Part shown: in pieces, positions 24,769 to 34,294 of the stretch
Layout of the letters: every line of letters starts with the position of its first letter
Numbering within the stretch: the first letter of the stretch is position 1
DNA from: JAWVFM01 sp963739355
Lineage (GTDB): Bacteria; Actinomycetota; Thermoleophilia; Solirubrobacterales; 70-9
Length of the DNA stretch: 64,000 nucleotides
Assembly (NCBI GenBank): GCA_963739355.1
Contig: CAVUAD010000006.1
Span: forward strand, 124,001 to 188,000
Direction: 5' to 3'
Position numbers and translations under genes: made by a program
The notes under the pieces: model-generated
Told to the model about the DNA's origin: nothing
The model's database searches: none
The model's input: only the letters and a program-made list of their open reading frames with translations

Positions 24769-24927
24769 GGCCGGAGGCAGGTCTCCTGGCTTCCGGGGCT
24801 GGACCTCACGCCTTCCCGGAGACGTCGTGCGCCCCCAGTGGCTGACTCGCGTCGTGCGAGGCCCCCATCCCGGTCACAGTGGCGGGACCGCGCCGGTTTC
24901 TCACCGGACTTCCCTGGCCCACCGGCC
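24769..24927 (-). ncRNA. Cobalamin (AdoCbl) riboswitch
   Basis: On the minus strand the order is P1 5' strand GGCCGG (24922-24927), GGAAGTCCGGTGAGAAACCGG, CGCGGTCCCGCCACTG, a P6-P10 region with CAGCCACTGGGGG, GGGAAGGCGTGAGGT, then the B12 box AAGCCAGGAGACCTGCC (24776-24792) and P1 3' strand CCGGCC (24769-24774). All core landmarks of the family are present. The B12 box ends 43 nt before the ATG. CCCT...AGGG around the GAGGAAAGG ribosome site could be the expression platform, which would make control translational. It should switch off the B12-uptake operon when cobalamin is plentiful. Confidence 0.96.
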
Positions 24928-24941
24928 GTATGTCGCGGAGC

Positions 24942-24947
24942 AGTCTA
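24942..24947 (-). promoter_or_regulatory. -10 box of the B12 operon
   Basis: TAGACT on the minus strand lies 15 nt upstream of the riboswitch P1 helix, a normal distance for a start near 24935. Confidence 0.5.
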
Positions 24948-24962
24948 CCCCGCCGCCGGGGG

Positions 24963-25349
24963 TCAGCCCGAACGTTCCTCGACCTTCTTGCGGAGCTCCT
25001 CGACGACCTCGGGCATCGACTGGCGCATGCGCGAGAGCTCCCAGTGCTCGATCTTGATCAGCCGGATCTCCGACGTCGCGGTCACCGTCGCCGAGCGCTC
25101 CGACTTCTCGAGAAGCCCCTGCTCGCCGAAGACGTCGCCGGGGCCGAGCTCGGCGATCTCCTGGCCGTCGCGCTCGACCTTGGCCGTGCCCTCCTCGATC
25201 GCGTAGAAGTGGTTCGAGAAGCCGCCCTCCTTGACGATCTCCTTGCCCTCCGGCCACTCCTCGGTGGTGGCCCACGGTGCGATCTTCCCGAGGGTCTCGT
25301 CGGGCACGTCCGCGAACAGCGGGATCTTCTTGAGAGTGCTGGCGTCCAA
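24963..25349 (-). CDS. Single cyclic-nucleotide-binding-domain protein
   Basis: About 128 residues, just one Crp-type cNMP-binding fold: LKKIPLFADVPDETLGKIAP, EEGTAKVERDGQEIAELGPGDVFGEQGLL with the phosphate-cassette GEQ(G)LL, then EIRLIKIEHWELSRM and a helical C-terminus. There is no HTH domain, so it is not a transcription factor by itself. The TTG start at 25349 is chosen because GGAGGGG lies just upstream; an ATG 27 codons further out would add an unrelated Pro-rich stretch. Ligand contacts (Arg of RSATV) are present but the partner is unknown. Confidence 0.8.
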   Translation of the reverse strand: MDASTLKKIPLFADVPDETLGKIAPWATTEEWPEGKEIVKEGGFSNHFYAIEEGTAKVERDGQEIAELGPGDVFGEQGLLEKSERSATVTATSEIRLIKIEHWELSRMRQSMPEVVEELRKKVEERSG

Positions 25350-25383
25350 GGTCCCCTCCGGGGTTGGCTTAAGGGCAGGTTGG

Positions 25384-25389
25384 AACCTA
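25384..25389 (-). promoter_or_regulatory. -10 box for the cNMP-binding protein gene
   Basis: TAGGTT (minus strand) lies 34 nt before the TTG start, predicting a short leader of about 28 nt that includes the GGAGGGG ribosome site. Confidence 0.4.
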
Positions 25390-25448
25390 ACCGATGGGGG
25401 CGGCAAATGCGCCCGTTCGCCGCGTGACATCGGTCCACTTGCAAGCGG

Positions 25449-25856
25449 TCATTCGGCAAACGTGCGGAGGCCGTCGCGGACCCAGTCCGGCAGCGGGCCC
25501 TTCTTCCAGTCGCTGCGCGTCACGCATACGTGGCGCAGCGTTCCCTCCACGAGCAGCTCGCCGCCGCGCACGACGTCGATTCGCGTGGTGGTGCTCGTAT
25601 CGCCCAGGCTGGCGACGGTGGAACGAAGCTCCAGGAGGTCGTCGAAACGCGCCGGAGCGCGGAAGCGGATGCTCGCCTCCGCAAGCACCGTGTCGTAGCC
25701 GCCCTCGACGAGCTTGTCGTACGGGCCGATGGCCGCACGCCACAGCTCGGTGAACGCGACGTCGAAGTAGGCGAGGTAGTTGGCGTTGAAGACGATGCCC
25801 TGCGGATCGCACTCGCCGTAGCGCACGCGAAGCTCGTGGACATGCGGGGCGGGCAC
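25449..25856 (-). CDS. Acyl-CoA thioesterase of the 4HBT (hot-dog) family
   Basis: 135 residues. The catalytic signature RVRYGECDPQGIVFNANYLAYFD (read in two pieces: RVRYGECDPQGIVF and NANYLAYFD) contains the nucleophile-activating Asp of YbgC/FadM-type thioesterases. The remaining strands fit a single hot-dog domain. It hydrolyses short or aromatic acyl-CoAs. The GTG at 25856 is chosen because TAGCCT (25865-25870) lies 8 nt upstream, giving a leaderless mRNA. It is divergent from the serine hydrolase gene with only 52 bp between starts. Confidence 0.88.
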   Translation of the reverse strand: MPAPHVHELRVRYGECDPQGIVFNANYLAYFDVAFTELWRAAIGPYDKLVEGGYDTVLAEASIRFRAPARFDDLLELRSTVASLGDTSTTTRIDVVRGGELLVEGTLRHVCVTRSDWKKGPLPDWVRDGLRTFAE

Positions 25857-25864
25857 GACGGCCG

Positions 25865-25898
25865 AGGCTACCGGCGATGGGGGCCGGGACGGTACCGT
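25865..25898. promoter_or_regulatory. Divergent leaderless promoters (thioesterase and serine hydrolase)
   Basis: TAGCCT on the minus strand (25865-25870) ends 8 nt before GTG 25856, and TACCGT on the plus strand (25893-25898) ends 10 nt before ATG 25909. Both -10 boxes point outward from a 52-bp gap. Confidence 0.5.
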
Positions 25899-25908
25899 GC
25901 CGCGTCCC

Positions 25909-27204
25909 ATGGCTTCGCTACCGCGCCTGCCGCTCGTCCCGGACCTCCTGCGGCGCATCAAGCTGCCCGACGACCTCGACGCCGTCACCTCGATCGGCCC
26001 GGAAGACGGCGCGGCGGCGGGCGACTTGGAGGAGGAGAGCGTCGAGCGAATCTGGAAGTCGGCGCTCGACCTCTACAGAAGCGGCGTCCACCCCGCCGTG
26101 CAGGTCTGCGTGCGGCGCCAGGGCGCGGTCGTCCTCGACCGCACGATCGGCCACGCCCACGGCAACGGCCCGGGCGACGACGCCGACACCGCGAAGGTGC
26201 ACGCCACGCGCGACACCCCGTTCTGCGTGTACTCGGCCTCCAAGGCGATCACGGCGTTCGTCATCCACCTCCTGGCCGAGCGCGGGGAGCTGGCGCTCGA
26301 CGACCCGGTCGCCAAGCACATCCCCGGTTACGAGCGAAACGGCAAGGAGGGCATCACGATCGGCCACGTCCTCTCCCATCGAGCCGCGGTGCCCAACCTG
26401 CCGCGCGAGGCGATCGCCGACCTGGACCTGGTCTCCGAGCGCGACTACCTCATCGAGGTCTTGAGTGACGCCAAGCCCTTTGCCGCACCCGGAAAGCTCC
26501 TGGCCTACCACGCGGTGTCGGGCGGTTTCATCCTGGGCGAGGTCGTCTACCGCGTGACCGGTAAGGACATTCGCGACGTCCTGGCAGAGGAGATCCTGGA
26601 TCCGCTGGGCTTCAGGTGGACCAATTACGGGGTCCGCGAGGAGGACCTCGCGGCGGTGGCGACGGACTACGTCACGGGCCCCCGGGTGGCGCCGCCCTTC
26701 TCGAACCTGCTGACCCGTGCGCTCGGCCTGCCCTTCGACCGCCTGGTGGAGACGGCCGGGGACCCGCGCTTTCTGACCGGCGTGATCCCCGCGGCGAACA
26801 CCGTCACGACCGCGGTCGAGCTCTCGCGCTTCTATGAGCTGATGCGCTGCGGGGGCGAGCTCGACGGCGTCCGCGTCCTGCACCCCGAGACCATCCGCAC
26901 GGCGCTCACCGAGCAGTCCCACCTGGAGATCGACCTCTCGCTCGGGTTTCCGACGCGGTTCGGGTACGGGCTGATGCTCGGCGCGCGCGTCCTCAGCCTC
27001 TACGGCCGCGACACCCAGCAGGCGTTCGGCCACCTCGGCTTCACGAACATCCTCGCCTGGGCGGATCCGGAGCGGGCGACCGCGGTGGCGGTGCTCACGA
27101 ACGGCAAGCCCACGATCTACCCGGAGATCACCCGTTTCTTCGGCCTGATGCAGCGGATCACGAGCGAGTGCCCCAAGGTCCCGCGCGCCGAGTGGCTTGT
27201 GTAG
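25909..27204 (+). CDS. Serine hydrolase, beta-lactamase/esterase EstB family
   Basis: 431 residues, beta-lactamase-like fold. The nucleophile motif SASK (SxxK, in FCVYSASKAITAF) is followed by YHAVSGG at the YxN position and by a late GHLGFTN (HxG) motif, the set seen in class-C-like esterases and LACTB-type peptidases. No signal peptide is present, so it is probably cytoplasmic. ATG 25909 is preferred to GTG 25897, which lies in the promoter. The natural substrate is unknown; a short-chain ester or peptide is likely. Confidence 0.85.
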   Translation: MASLPRLPLVPDLLRRIKLPDDLDAVTSIGPEDGAAAGDLEEESVERIWKSALDLYRSGVHPAVQVCVRRQGAVVLDRTIGHAHGNGPGDDADTAKVHATRDTPFCVYSASKAITAFVIHLLAERGELALDDPVAKHIPGYERNGKEGITIGHVLSHRAAVPNLPREAIADLDLVSERDYLIEVLSDAKPFAAPGKLLAYHAVSGGFILGEVVYRVTGKDIRDVLAEEILDPLGFRWTNYGVREEDLAAVATDYVTGPRVAPPFSNLLTRALGLPFDRLVETAGDPRFLTGVIPAANTVTTAVELSRFYELMRCGGELDGVRVLHPETIRTALTEQSHLEIDLSLGFPTRFGYGLMLGARVLSLYGRDTQQAFGHLGFTNILAWADPERATAVAVLTNGKPTIYPEITRFFGLMQRITSECPKVPRAEWLV

Positions 27205-27254
27205 CGGGGCCCCTCACTGGGCGCGTACCGGCAGTGCAACCCCCTGCTCTTGAC

Positions 27255-27260
27255 TACTCT
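27255..27260 (+). promoter_or_regulatory. -10 box of a leaderless promoter for metK
   Basis: TACTCT ends 9 nt before the metK ATG at 27270. It would drive the metK-PfkB-ahcY unit. Confidence 0.5.
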
Positions 27261-27269
27261 TCCGGCCAC

Positions 27270-28508
27270 ATGACGACTTCTGAGAACTCATTCCTGTTCA
27301 CGTCCGAGTCGGTCACCGAGGGCCATCCGGACAAGATCGCCGACCAGATCTCCGACGGCGTCCTCGACGCCGTGATGGCGGAGGACCCCAACGGGCGCGT
27401 CGCCTGCGAGACCCTCGTCAACACGGGCCTCGTCGTGGTCTCCGGCGAGATCTCGACCGAGATCTACGTCGACATCCAGGACATCGCCCGCGAGACGATC
27501 AAGCGCATCGGGTACACGGACGCCGCCCTTGGATTCTCGGGCGACGACTGCGCGGTGCTGAACGCGATCGACAAGCAGTCGCCCGACATCGCCCAGGGCG
27601 TCGACCACGCGCTCGAAACCCGTGAGGACCCCGCGGACGACGACAAGCTCGACGTCGCCGGCGCCGGCGATCAGGGGATGATGTTCGGCTACGCCACGAA
27701 CGAGACGCCGGAGCTCATGCCGATGCCGATCTCGCTTGCGCACAAGCTTGCCGCGCGCCTCGCCGCCGTCCGCAAGAGCGGTGACGTCCCCTACCTCGGC
27801 CCGGACGGGAAGACGCAGGTGACCGTGCGCTACCAGGACGGCAGGCCGGTCGCGATCGAGAAGCTCCTGATCTCGACGCAGCACGCTGAGGGAGTTGAGA
27901 CCGACACCCAGATCCGGCCGGATCTCTGGGAGAGCGTGGTCGAGCCCACGCTGCCGGCGGAGCTCTACGACGCGGGCGAGCTCAACTCCAAGGCGAACTT
28001 CCTCGTGAACCCGACGGGCCGCTTCGTGATCGGTGGCCCGGTTGGCGACTGTGGCCTCACCGGCCGCAAGATCATCGTCGACACCTACGGCGGGATGGCC
28101 CGCCACGGTGGCGGGGCGTTCTCCGGGAAGGACCCCTCGAAGGTCGACCGCTCGGCGGCCTACGCCGCGCGCTACGTGGCGAAGAACATCGTCGCCGCCG
28201 GCCTCGCCGACCGCTGCGAGGTCCAGGTGGCCTACGCCATCGGCGTCGCCCATCCCGTGTCGGTGATGATCGAGACGTTCGGGACCGAGCACGTTCCGAC
28301 GGCGCGGATCACGGAGCTGGTCCACGAGCACTTCGACCTGCGACCCGGCGCGTTTCGCGAGTACCTTCGCCTGCACCGGCCGGTCTTCCAGAGGACCGCC
28401 GCCTACGGGCACTTCGGCCGCGAGGACGAGGACTTCACGTGGGAGCACACCGACAGGGCGGACGTTCTTCGCGAGGCCGCGAACGTCGAGGCCGTCGCCG
28501 CCGGCTGA
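27270..28508 (+). CDS. metK: S-adenosylmethionine synthetase
   Basis: 412 residues, full length. It makes SAM from methionine and ATP. The signatures GHPDKIADQISDG, GAGDQGMMFGYA and GGGAFSGKDPSKVDRS are exact. The ATG at 27270 is leaderless; the longer open frame upstream belongs to the end of the serine hydrolase region. First gene of a SAM-cycle group: synthetase, PfkB kinase, SAH hydrolase. Confidence 0.98.
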   Translation: MTTSENSFLFTSESVTEGHPDKIADQISDGVLDAVMAEDPNGRVACETLVNTGLVVVSGEISTEIYVDIQDIARETIKRIGYTDAALGFSGDDCAVLNAIDKQSPDIAQGVDHALETREDPADDDKLDVAGAGDQGMMFGYATNETPELMPMPISLAHKLAARLAAVRKSGDVPYLGPDGKTQVTVRYQDGRPVAIEKLLISTQHAEGVETDTQIRPDLWESVVEPTLPAELYDAGELNSKANFLVNPTGRFVIGGPVGDCGLTGRKIIVDTYGGMARHGGGAFSGKDPSKVDRSAAYAARYVAKNIVAAGLADRCEVQVAYAIGVAHPVSVMIETFGTEHVPTARITELVHEHFDLRPGAFREYLRLHRPVFQRTAAYGHFGREDEDFTWEHTDRADVLREAANVEAVAAG

Positions 28509-28542
28509 CGCCGGCAGCTTCGACCGGCACCGGGAGCGAGCG

Positions 28543-29475
28543 ATGAGCATCACCGTCGTCGGCTCGATCGCGTTCGACGCGGTCAAGACGCCGCTTGGCG
28601 AGCGCGACCGCATGCTCGGCGGAGCCGCGACCCACTTCGCGCTCGCGGCCTCGTACTTCGACAACGTCTCGGCGGTCGGCCCGGTCGGCGACGACTTCGG
28701 GCCCGAGGACTTCGAGGTCCTCGCCACGCGCGGCACCCGCACCGACGACGTCGAGCAGGTGCCGGGCGGGAAGACCTTCTTCTGGCGCGGCGAGTACGGC
28801 TGGGACCTCAACTCGCGCGAGACCCTCGACACGCAGCTGAACGTCTTCGAGTCGTTCGAGCCGAAGCTCTCGGAGGTCTCGCGAGCATGCGACGCCCTCT
28901 TCCTGGCGAACATCCAGCCCTCGCTCCAGCGCCAGGTGCTCGATCAGTGCGAAGGGGCGCGGTTCGTCGCCGTCGACTCGATGAACCTCTGGATCGAGAT
29001 CGCGCGCGACGACCTCGTCGACGTCATCCGGAGGGTTGACGCCGTGATCGTGAACGACGCCGAGCTCCGCCAGCTCACGAAGCTGCCGAACACGGTCGCC
29101 GCGGCCAGGGAGGTCCTCGGCTGGGGCCCGCACGCGGTCGTCGCGAAGCAGGGCGAGTACGGCGCCGCGCTCATCACCGCGGACTCGTATTTCTCGGTGC
29201 CGGCGTTCCCGCTGCAGACGGTCAAGGATCCGACCGGGGCCGGCGACAGCTTCGCCGGGGGATTCGTGGGCTTCGTCGCACGTAACCTGGGAGACTCAAT
29301 GGACGAAGCCGTGCTGCGGCGGGCCATGGCCTACGGAACCGCAATCGCCTCCTTCAACGTCGAGGAGTTCGGGACCGAGCGGGTCCAGCGCCTCGAGTTC
29401 GAGGAGGTCGAGGGGCGAATCGCGGAGCTTCACCGGTCCACGCAGTTCGAGCACGAGCCCTTGAAAGTGACATGA
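28543..29475 (+). CDS. PfkB-family kinase, likely adenosine kinase
   Basis: 310 residues, ribokinase/PfkB fold. It has the N-terminal GG motif (MLGGAATHFALAASYF) and the C-terminal anion-hole/catalytic motif DPTGAGDSFAGGFVG with the base Asp. It lies 34 bp after metK and just before ahcY. AhcY releases adenosine, and adenosine kinase is what pulls that reaction forward, so adenosine is the best-supported substrate; the family alone would also allow a sugar or nucleoside. Confidence 0.85.
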   Translation: MSITVVGSIAFDAVKTPLGERDRMLGGAATHFALAASYFDNVSAVGPVGDDFGPEDFEVLATRGTRTDDVEQVPGGKTFFWRGEYGWDLNSRETLDTQLNVFESFEPKLSEVSRACDALFLANIQPSLQRQVLDQCEGARFVAVDSMNLWIEIARDDLVDVIRRVDAVIVNDAELRQLTKLPNTVAAAREVLGWGPHAVVAKQGEYGAALITADSYFSVPAFPLQTVKDPTGAGDSFAGGFVGFVARNLGDSMDEAVLRRAMAYGTAIASFNVEEFGTERVQRLEFEEVEGRIAELHRSTQFEHEPLKVT

Positions 29476-29495
29476 ACCCGACAGGAGGGACAGCG

Positions 29496-30923
<1,428 letters not shown>

Positions 30924-30924
30924 C

Positions 30925-30989
30925 GGTGTCAGACACCCTTTAGAGTCGATACCGAACCCGTACGCGCCCGTTGCCGGGTGCCTGACACC
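30925..30989. repeat. Dispersed palindromic element between ahcY and the antiporter gene
   Basis: Arms GGTGTCAGACACC (30925-30937) and GGTGCCTGACACC (30977-30989) enclose 39 bp. The right arm is identical to that of the element in ecfA, and the left arm differs at one base. The element fills almost the whole 74-bp gap between the two genes. Confidence 0.75.
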
Positions 30990-30997
30990 CTTCCGGG

Positions 30998-32803
30998 ATG
31001 GCTGACGGCCGGCTCATACTCGTCGCCGGCGCGCTGCTCGCCGCAGGCCTCCTCGCGTCGCTGCTCGCCGTCCGCGTGCGGATGCCGAGCCTCGTGCTCT
31101 TCCTGGGCATCGGGATGGCGATCGGCTCCGACGGCCTCGGCTGGATCACGTTCAGCGACTACCAGCTCGAGCGGACCATCGGCATCGTCGCGCTCGGGCT
31201 CATCCTGTTCGAGGGCGGCCTAACCTCCGGCCTGATCGAGATCCGGCCGGTCCTCGGCACGGCCGTCTCGCTCGCCGTCCTCGGAACCTTCTTCACGGCG
31301 GTGATCACCGCCGTCGCGGCCGGGCTCCTCTTCGGCCTCGACGTGCGCGAGAGCATGCTGGTCGGCTCGATCGTCGCGGCGACGGACGGCGCCGCCACCT
31401 TCGCGCTGCTGCGGGGCTCGACGATGAAGCGCAGGCTCGCCCAGAGCCTGGAGGCCGAGTCCGGATTGAACGACCCGGTGGCGGTCGTCCTGGTCCTGGG
31501 GTTCATCGACTGGATCCAGAAGAGCGGATACGGGCTGGGCGACTTCCTCGTCCTGTTCATGAAGGAGCTCGGTATCGGCCTGGTCATCGGCGTGGCGGCC
31601 GGCTGGCTCGCGGTGAAGGTCTTCCAGCGCATCCAGCTCAGCACCGCCGGCCTCTACCCGGTGGCCTCGCTCGCCGTGGCGGCCCTGGCCTACGGCGGGG
31701 CTGATGCACTCCACGGCTCGGGGTTCCTGGCCGTCTACCTGGCCGGCCTGGCGCTCGGCTCGGCCAGGATCCCCGCCCGCCAGACCGTGACGACGTTCCA
31801 CCAGGGTCTCGCCTGGGTGGCGCAGGTCGCCATGTTCCTCTCCCTGGGCCTGCTCGTCTTCCCGTCGCAGCTCGGTGATGTGGCCCTCAAGGGCAGCCTT
31901 CTCGCGCTGGCCCTGATGTTCGTCGCGCGTCCGGTGTCGGTGTTCCTGGCGACACTCCGATCGCCGTTCTCGAACAATGAGCGCCTGGTGCTCGGCTGGG
32001 CAGGGCTGCGAGGCGCGGTGCCGGTCGTGCTCGCGACGTTCCCGGTGATCGCGGGCGTCTCGGAGAGCCTCGACTTCTTCAACATCGTGTTCTTCGTCGT
32101 GGTCTTTTCGACCGTTCTCCAGGGCACGACGTTCGAGTCGGTCGCGCGGCGCCTGGGCGCGACGTCCGACGAGCCCTCCCTGCCGAAGACGCCAGTCGAC
32201 GTGGGCACGATCCGCGAACTCGGGTCCGAGGTCCTCGAGTTCAGGATCGCGTCCGGCGATGCGGCGATCGGCGCGCACGTGCGCGACCTGGGCCTTCCCC
32301 GGCAGGCGCTGGTGACCTCGATCATCCGCGGCGATCACGCCGTCGCGCCCCGCGGCGCAACGCGCGTGCGCGAGGGCGACCGGCTGCAGGTGATGGTTCC
32401 CCACGGCGGCACGCGGGAGATCGTCGACCTCGCCGAGTCCTGGAAGACGGGCCCGATCGGGCCGCCGCCGCGACCGCGCCTGTCCGTCCGCACCTCTCCC
32501 CCGGTCTTCTCCGTCCGCCCCTGGCATGAGGCCGACGGCGACGCGGCGAACCCGCGCGAGATCGCCGGCCAGGAGGTGGTCGAGCGCCTGCGCGTGCGCG
32601 CCGAGCGCCCCGGCGCGCTGCTGATCCTCGCCGATGGCCGCTACGCGCTGACCGGGGGGCTGCTGGTCACGGGCAGCCGAGCCGCCGTGACCCAGTGGGC
32701 CCGCCGCCGCGTCCAGACGGTGCCGGAGGACGACGAGGAGAGCGTCTGGCTGACGGGCGTGATCGCCAACCTGGCCGCCGACCCCGGCCTCCCGGCGAGC
32801 TGA
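30998..32803 (+). CDS. CPA-family cation/H+ antiporter with TrkA_C regulatory domain
   Basis: 601 residues. About twelve membrane helices include the ion-binding EAESGLNDPVAVV motif (Asn-Asp pair) and FEGGLTSG, as in NhaP2/CvrA-type K+ or Na+/proton antiporters. After the last TM, residues 410-480 form a TrkA_C (RCK_C) domain: LEFRIASGDAAIGAHVRDLG followed by GDRLQVMVP. A further 100-residue cytoplasmic tail ends the protein. It is a single gene, not coupled to ahcY. The cation cannot be told from the sequence. Confidence 0.92.
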   Translation: MADGRLILVAGALLAAGLLASLLAVRVRMPSLVLFLGIGMAIGSDGLGWITFSDYQLERTIGIVALGLILFEGGLTSGLIEIRPVLGTAVSLAVLGTFFTAVITAVAAGLLFGLDVRESMLVGSIVAATDGAATFALLRGSTMKRRLAQSLEAESGLNDPVAVVLVLGFIDWIQKSGYGLGDFLVLFMKELGIGLVIGVAAGWLAVKVFQRIQLSTAGLYPVASLAVAALAYGGADALHGSGFLAVYLAGLALGSARIPARQTVTTFHQGLAWVAQVAMFLSLGLLVFPSQLGDVALKGSLLALALMFVARPVSVFLATLRSPFSNNERLVLGWAGLRGAVPVVLATFPVIAGVSESLDFFNIVFFVVVFSTVLQGTTFESVARRLGATSDEPSLPKTPVDVGTIRELGSEVLEFRIASGDAAIGAHVRDLGLPRQALVTSIIRGDHAVAPRGATRVREGDRLQVMVPHGGTREIVDLAESWKTGPIGPPPRPRLSVRTSPPVFSVRPWHEADGDAANPREIAGQEVVERLRVRAERPGALLILADGRYALTGGLLVTGSRAAVTQWARRRVQTVPEDDEESVWLTGVIANLAADPGLPAS

Positions 32804-32811
32804 AACACCGC

Positions 32812-32855
32812 GAACGTCCCGGAGCCCCCTCTATAGCGCCGGTTCCGGGACATTC
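32812..32855. terminator. Shared stem-loop between convergent genes
   Basis: GAACGTCCCGGA (32812-32823) pairs with TCCGGGACATTC (32844-32855) with one mismatch and a 20-nt loop. It starts just after the antiporter stop and includes the last codons of the P450 gene, so it could end transcripts from both sides. There is no clear T-tract. Confidence 0.4.
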
Positions 32856-34276
32856 GGCGCGGTGTGGCGGTGGTGAAGGGTCATCGCAAGTCCGTAGCGA
32901 GGCCGGAGCGTGATCGTGGTCTCCGGGAGCACGCGGGCCTCCGGGGCAAGGTCGAAGCGCATCCGCTGGGCGATCATCGCGGTGATCAGGGTCGCCTCCA
33001 TGATCGCGAAGCCCGCGCCGATGCAGACGCGCCGGCCGCCTCCGAACGGCATGTAGGCGCCGCGCTCGTGCTCGCGGACGTGCTCGGGCAGGAAGCGAGC
33101 GGGGTCGTAGCGCTCCGGCTCGGGCCAGAGCCGCGGGTCGTGATGGACGAGGTGGATCGGGACGATGATCGTGGAGCCCTTCGGGATCCGGTAGCCGCCA
33201 ACCTCGTCCTCCCCGACGGCCTCCCGCTCCATGACCCACACCGGTGAGCGCAACCGCAGCGCCTCCTGGAAGCAGGCCGCGGTCCACGGCAGGCGCTCCG
33301 CGTCCTCCGCGCTCGGCAGGCATCCACCGAGCACCTCGTCGACCTCGGCGACGAGGCGCTCGCGCGCCTCGGGGTTCTGGTCGAGGAGGTGCCACATCCA
33401 GGCCAGGCCGTTCGCCGTGGTCTCGTGGCCCGCGAGCATGAACGTCACCAGCTCGTCGCGGACCTGGCCGCGGTCCATGGGCCGGCCGTCCTCGTCGCGC
33501 GAGGCGAGCAGCAGGCCGAGGAGGTCGCTGGGGTCGGCCTCGGGGTTCGCCTCGCGCTCGGTGATCAGCTCGTCGACGACCGCCCTGATCGTCAGCAGGC
33601 CGTCGCGAAGATCGCGCAGGTTTCGCGACGGCAGCGGCGCGTGGAAGAGCAGCCAGGCGCCCGCGTCGATCACCCAGCGCGGTGCCGACGCCACGAGCTG
33701 GAGGCGCGCGGCGGCGGTTCCGCCGCGGAGGCCGGCGAGCACGGCGGGCCGCAGGCGCTCGGCCTGGGCCTCGAGCTGGGAACCGAAGAGGGCACGGCCG
33801 ACGACGTCGAGCGCCAGGGCGTTCATCTCGGCGGCGACGTCGAGCTCGGCCCCCTCGGGCTTCGCCTCGGCGGTGGAGACCCAGTCCGAGATCGCGCCGG
33901 TCATGTGCTCGGCGAACTGCCCGAGGTGCCGCTTCGCGAACATCGGCTGAATCAGACGGCGCTGCTTCTGCCAGGCCTCGCCCTCGTTGGTGAGCAGCCC
34001 CTTGCCGAGCCCGCCAACCGCCAGCAGCCGGTACTGGAACGACTTGCGGTAGTTGTCCTGGTTCGTCACGAGGACGTGGCGCAGATGCCCGGGAGAGCGA
34101 AGCGAGATGATCGGTCTGCCGAGGGGGCGGATGCGAACGACGTCGCCGTAGTCCTCGAACTCGTGGAGGACATCGAGGATGTTCGGCCTGGTCAGGAGCC
34201 GGTACGCCATCCGCACGTTCGACGGACCGGGAGCCTTCCTCCCGCGCCGAACCTGACGGTGGTGTAACCTTGTCAT
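32831..34276 (-). CDS. Cytochrome P450 (class similar to CYP4/CYP102-type chains)
   Basis: 481 residues. It carries the oxygen-binding I-helix motif AGHETTANG, the ExxR salt bridge EALRLRSP, and the heme loop FGGGRRVCIG with the axial Cys, all intact. No signal peptide and no fused reductase are present, so it needs external electron donors; none is nearby. The N-terminal LRRPNILDVLHEFEDYGDVVRIRPL style is that of bacterial P450s acting on fatty acids, terpenes or steroids. It is divergent from the Baeyer-Villiger-like gene, with start codons only 6 bp apart. Confidence 0.95.
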   Translation of the reverse strand: MTRLHHRQVRRGRKAPGPSNVRMAYRLLTRPNILDVLHEFEDYGDVVRIRPLGRPIISLRSPGHLRHVLVTNQDNYRKSFQYRLLAVGGLGKGLLTNEGEAWQKQRRLIQPMFAKRHLGQFAEHMTGAISDWVSTAEAKPEGAELDVAAEMNALALDVVGRALFGSQLEAQAERLRPAVLAGLRGGTAAARLQLVASAPRWVIDAGAWLLFHAPLPSRNLRDLRDGLLTIRAVVDELITEREANPEADPSDLLGLLLASRDEDGRPMDRGQVRDELVTFMLAGHETTANGLAWMWHLLDQNPEARERLVAEVDEVLGGCLPSAEDAERLPWTAACFQEALRLRSPVWVMEREAVGEDEVGGYRIPKGSTIIVPIHLVHHDPRLWPEPERYDPARFLPEHVREHERGAYMPFGGGRRVCIGAGFAIMEATLITAMIAQRMRFDLAPEARVLPETTITLRPRYGLAMTLHHRHTAPNVPEPAL

Positions 34277-34294
34277 GATCTGATGTCGAGGTTA
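34265..34294. promoter_or_regulatory. Symmetrical interleaved divergent promoter
   Basis: TAACCT on the plus strand (34265-34270) lies 12 nt before ATG 34283, and TAACCT on the minus strand (34289-34294) lies 12 nt before ATG 34276. Each -10 box is inside the other gene's first codons, so the two promoters overlap head-on and the two genes are likely co-regulated or mutually exclusive. Confidence 0.55.

Noticed and set aside
24948..24962. CCCCGCCGCCGGGG stem after the cNMP gene as an intrinsic terminator
   Set aside because: Only four base pairs with no T-run, and it overlaps the -10 box of the B12 operon.
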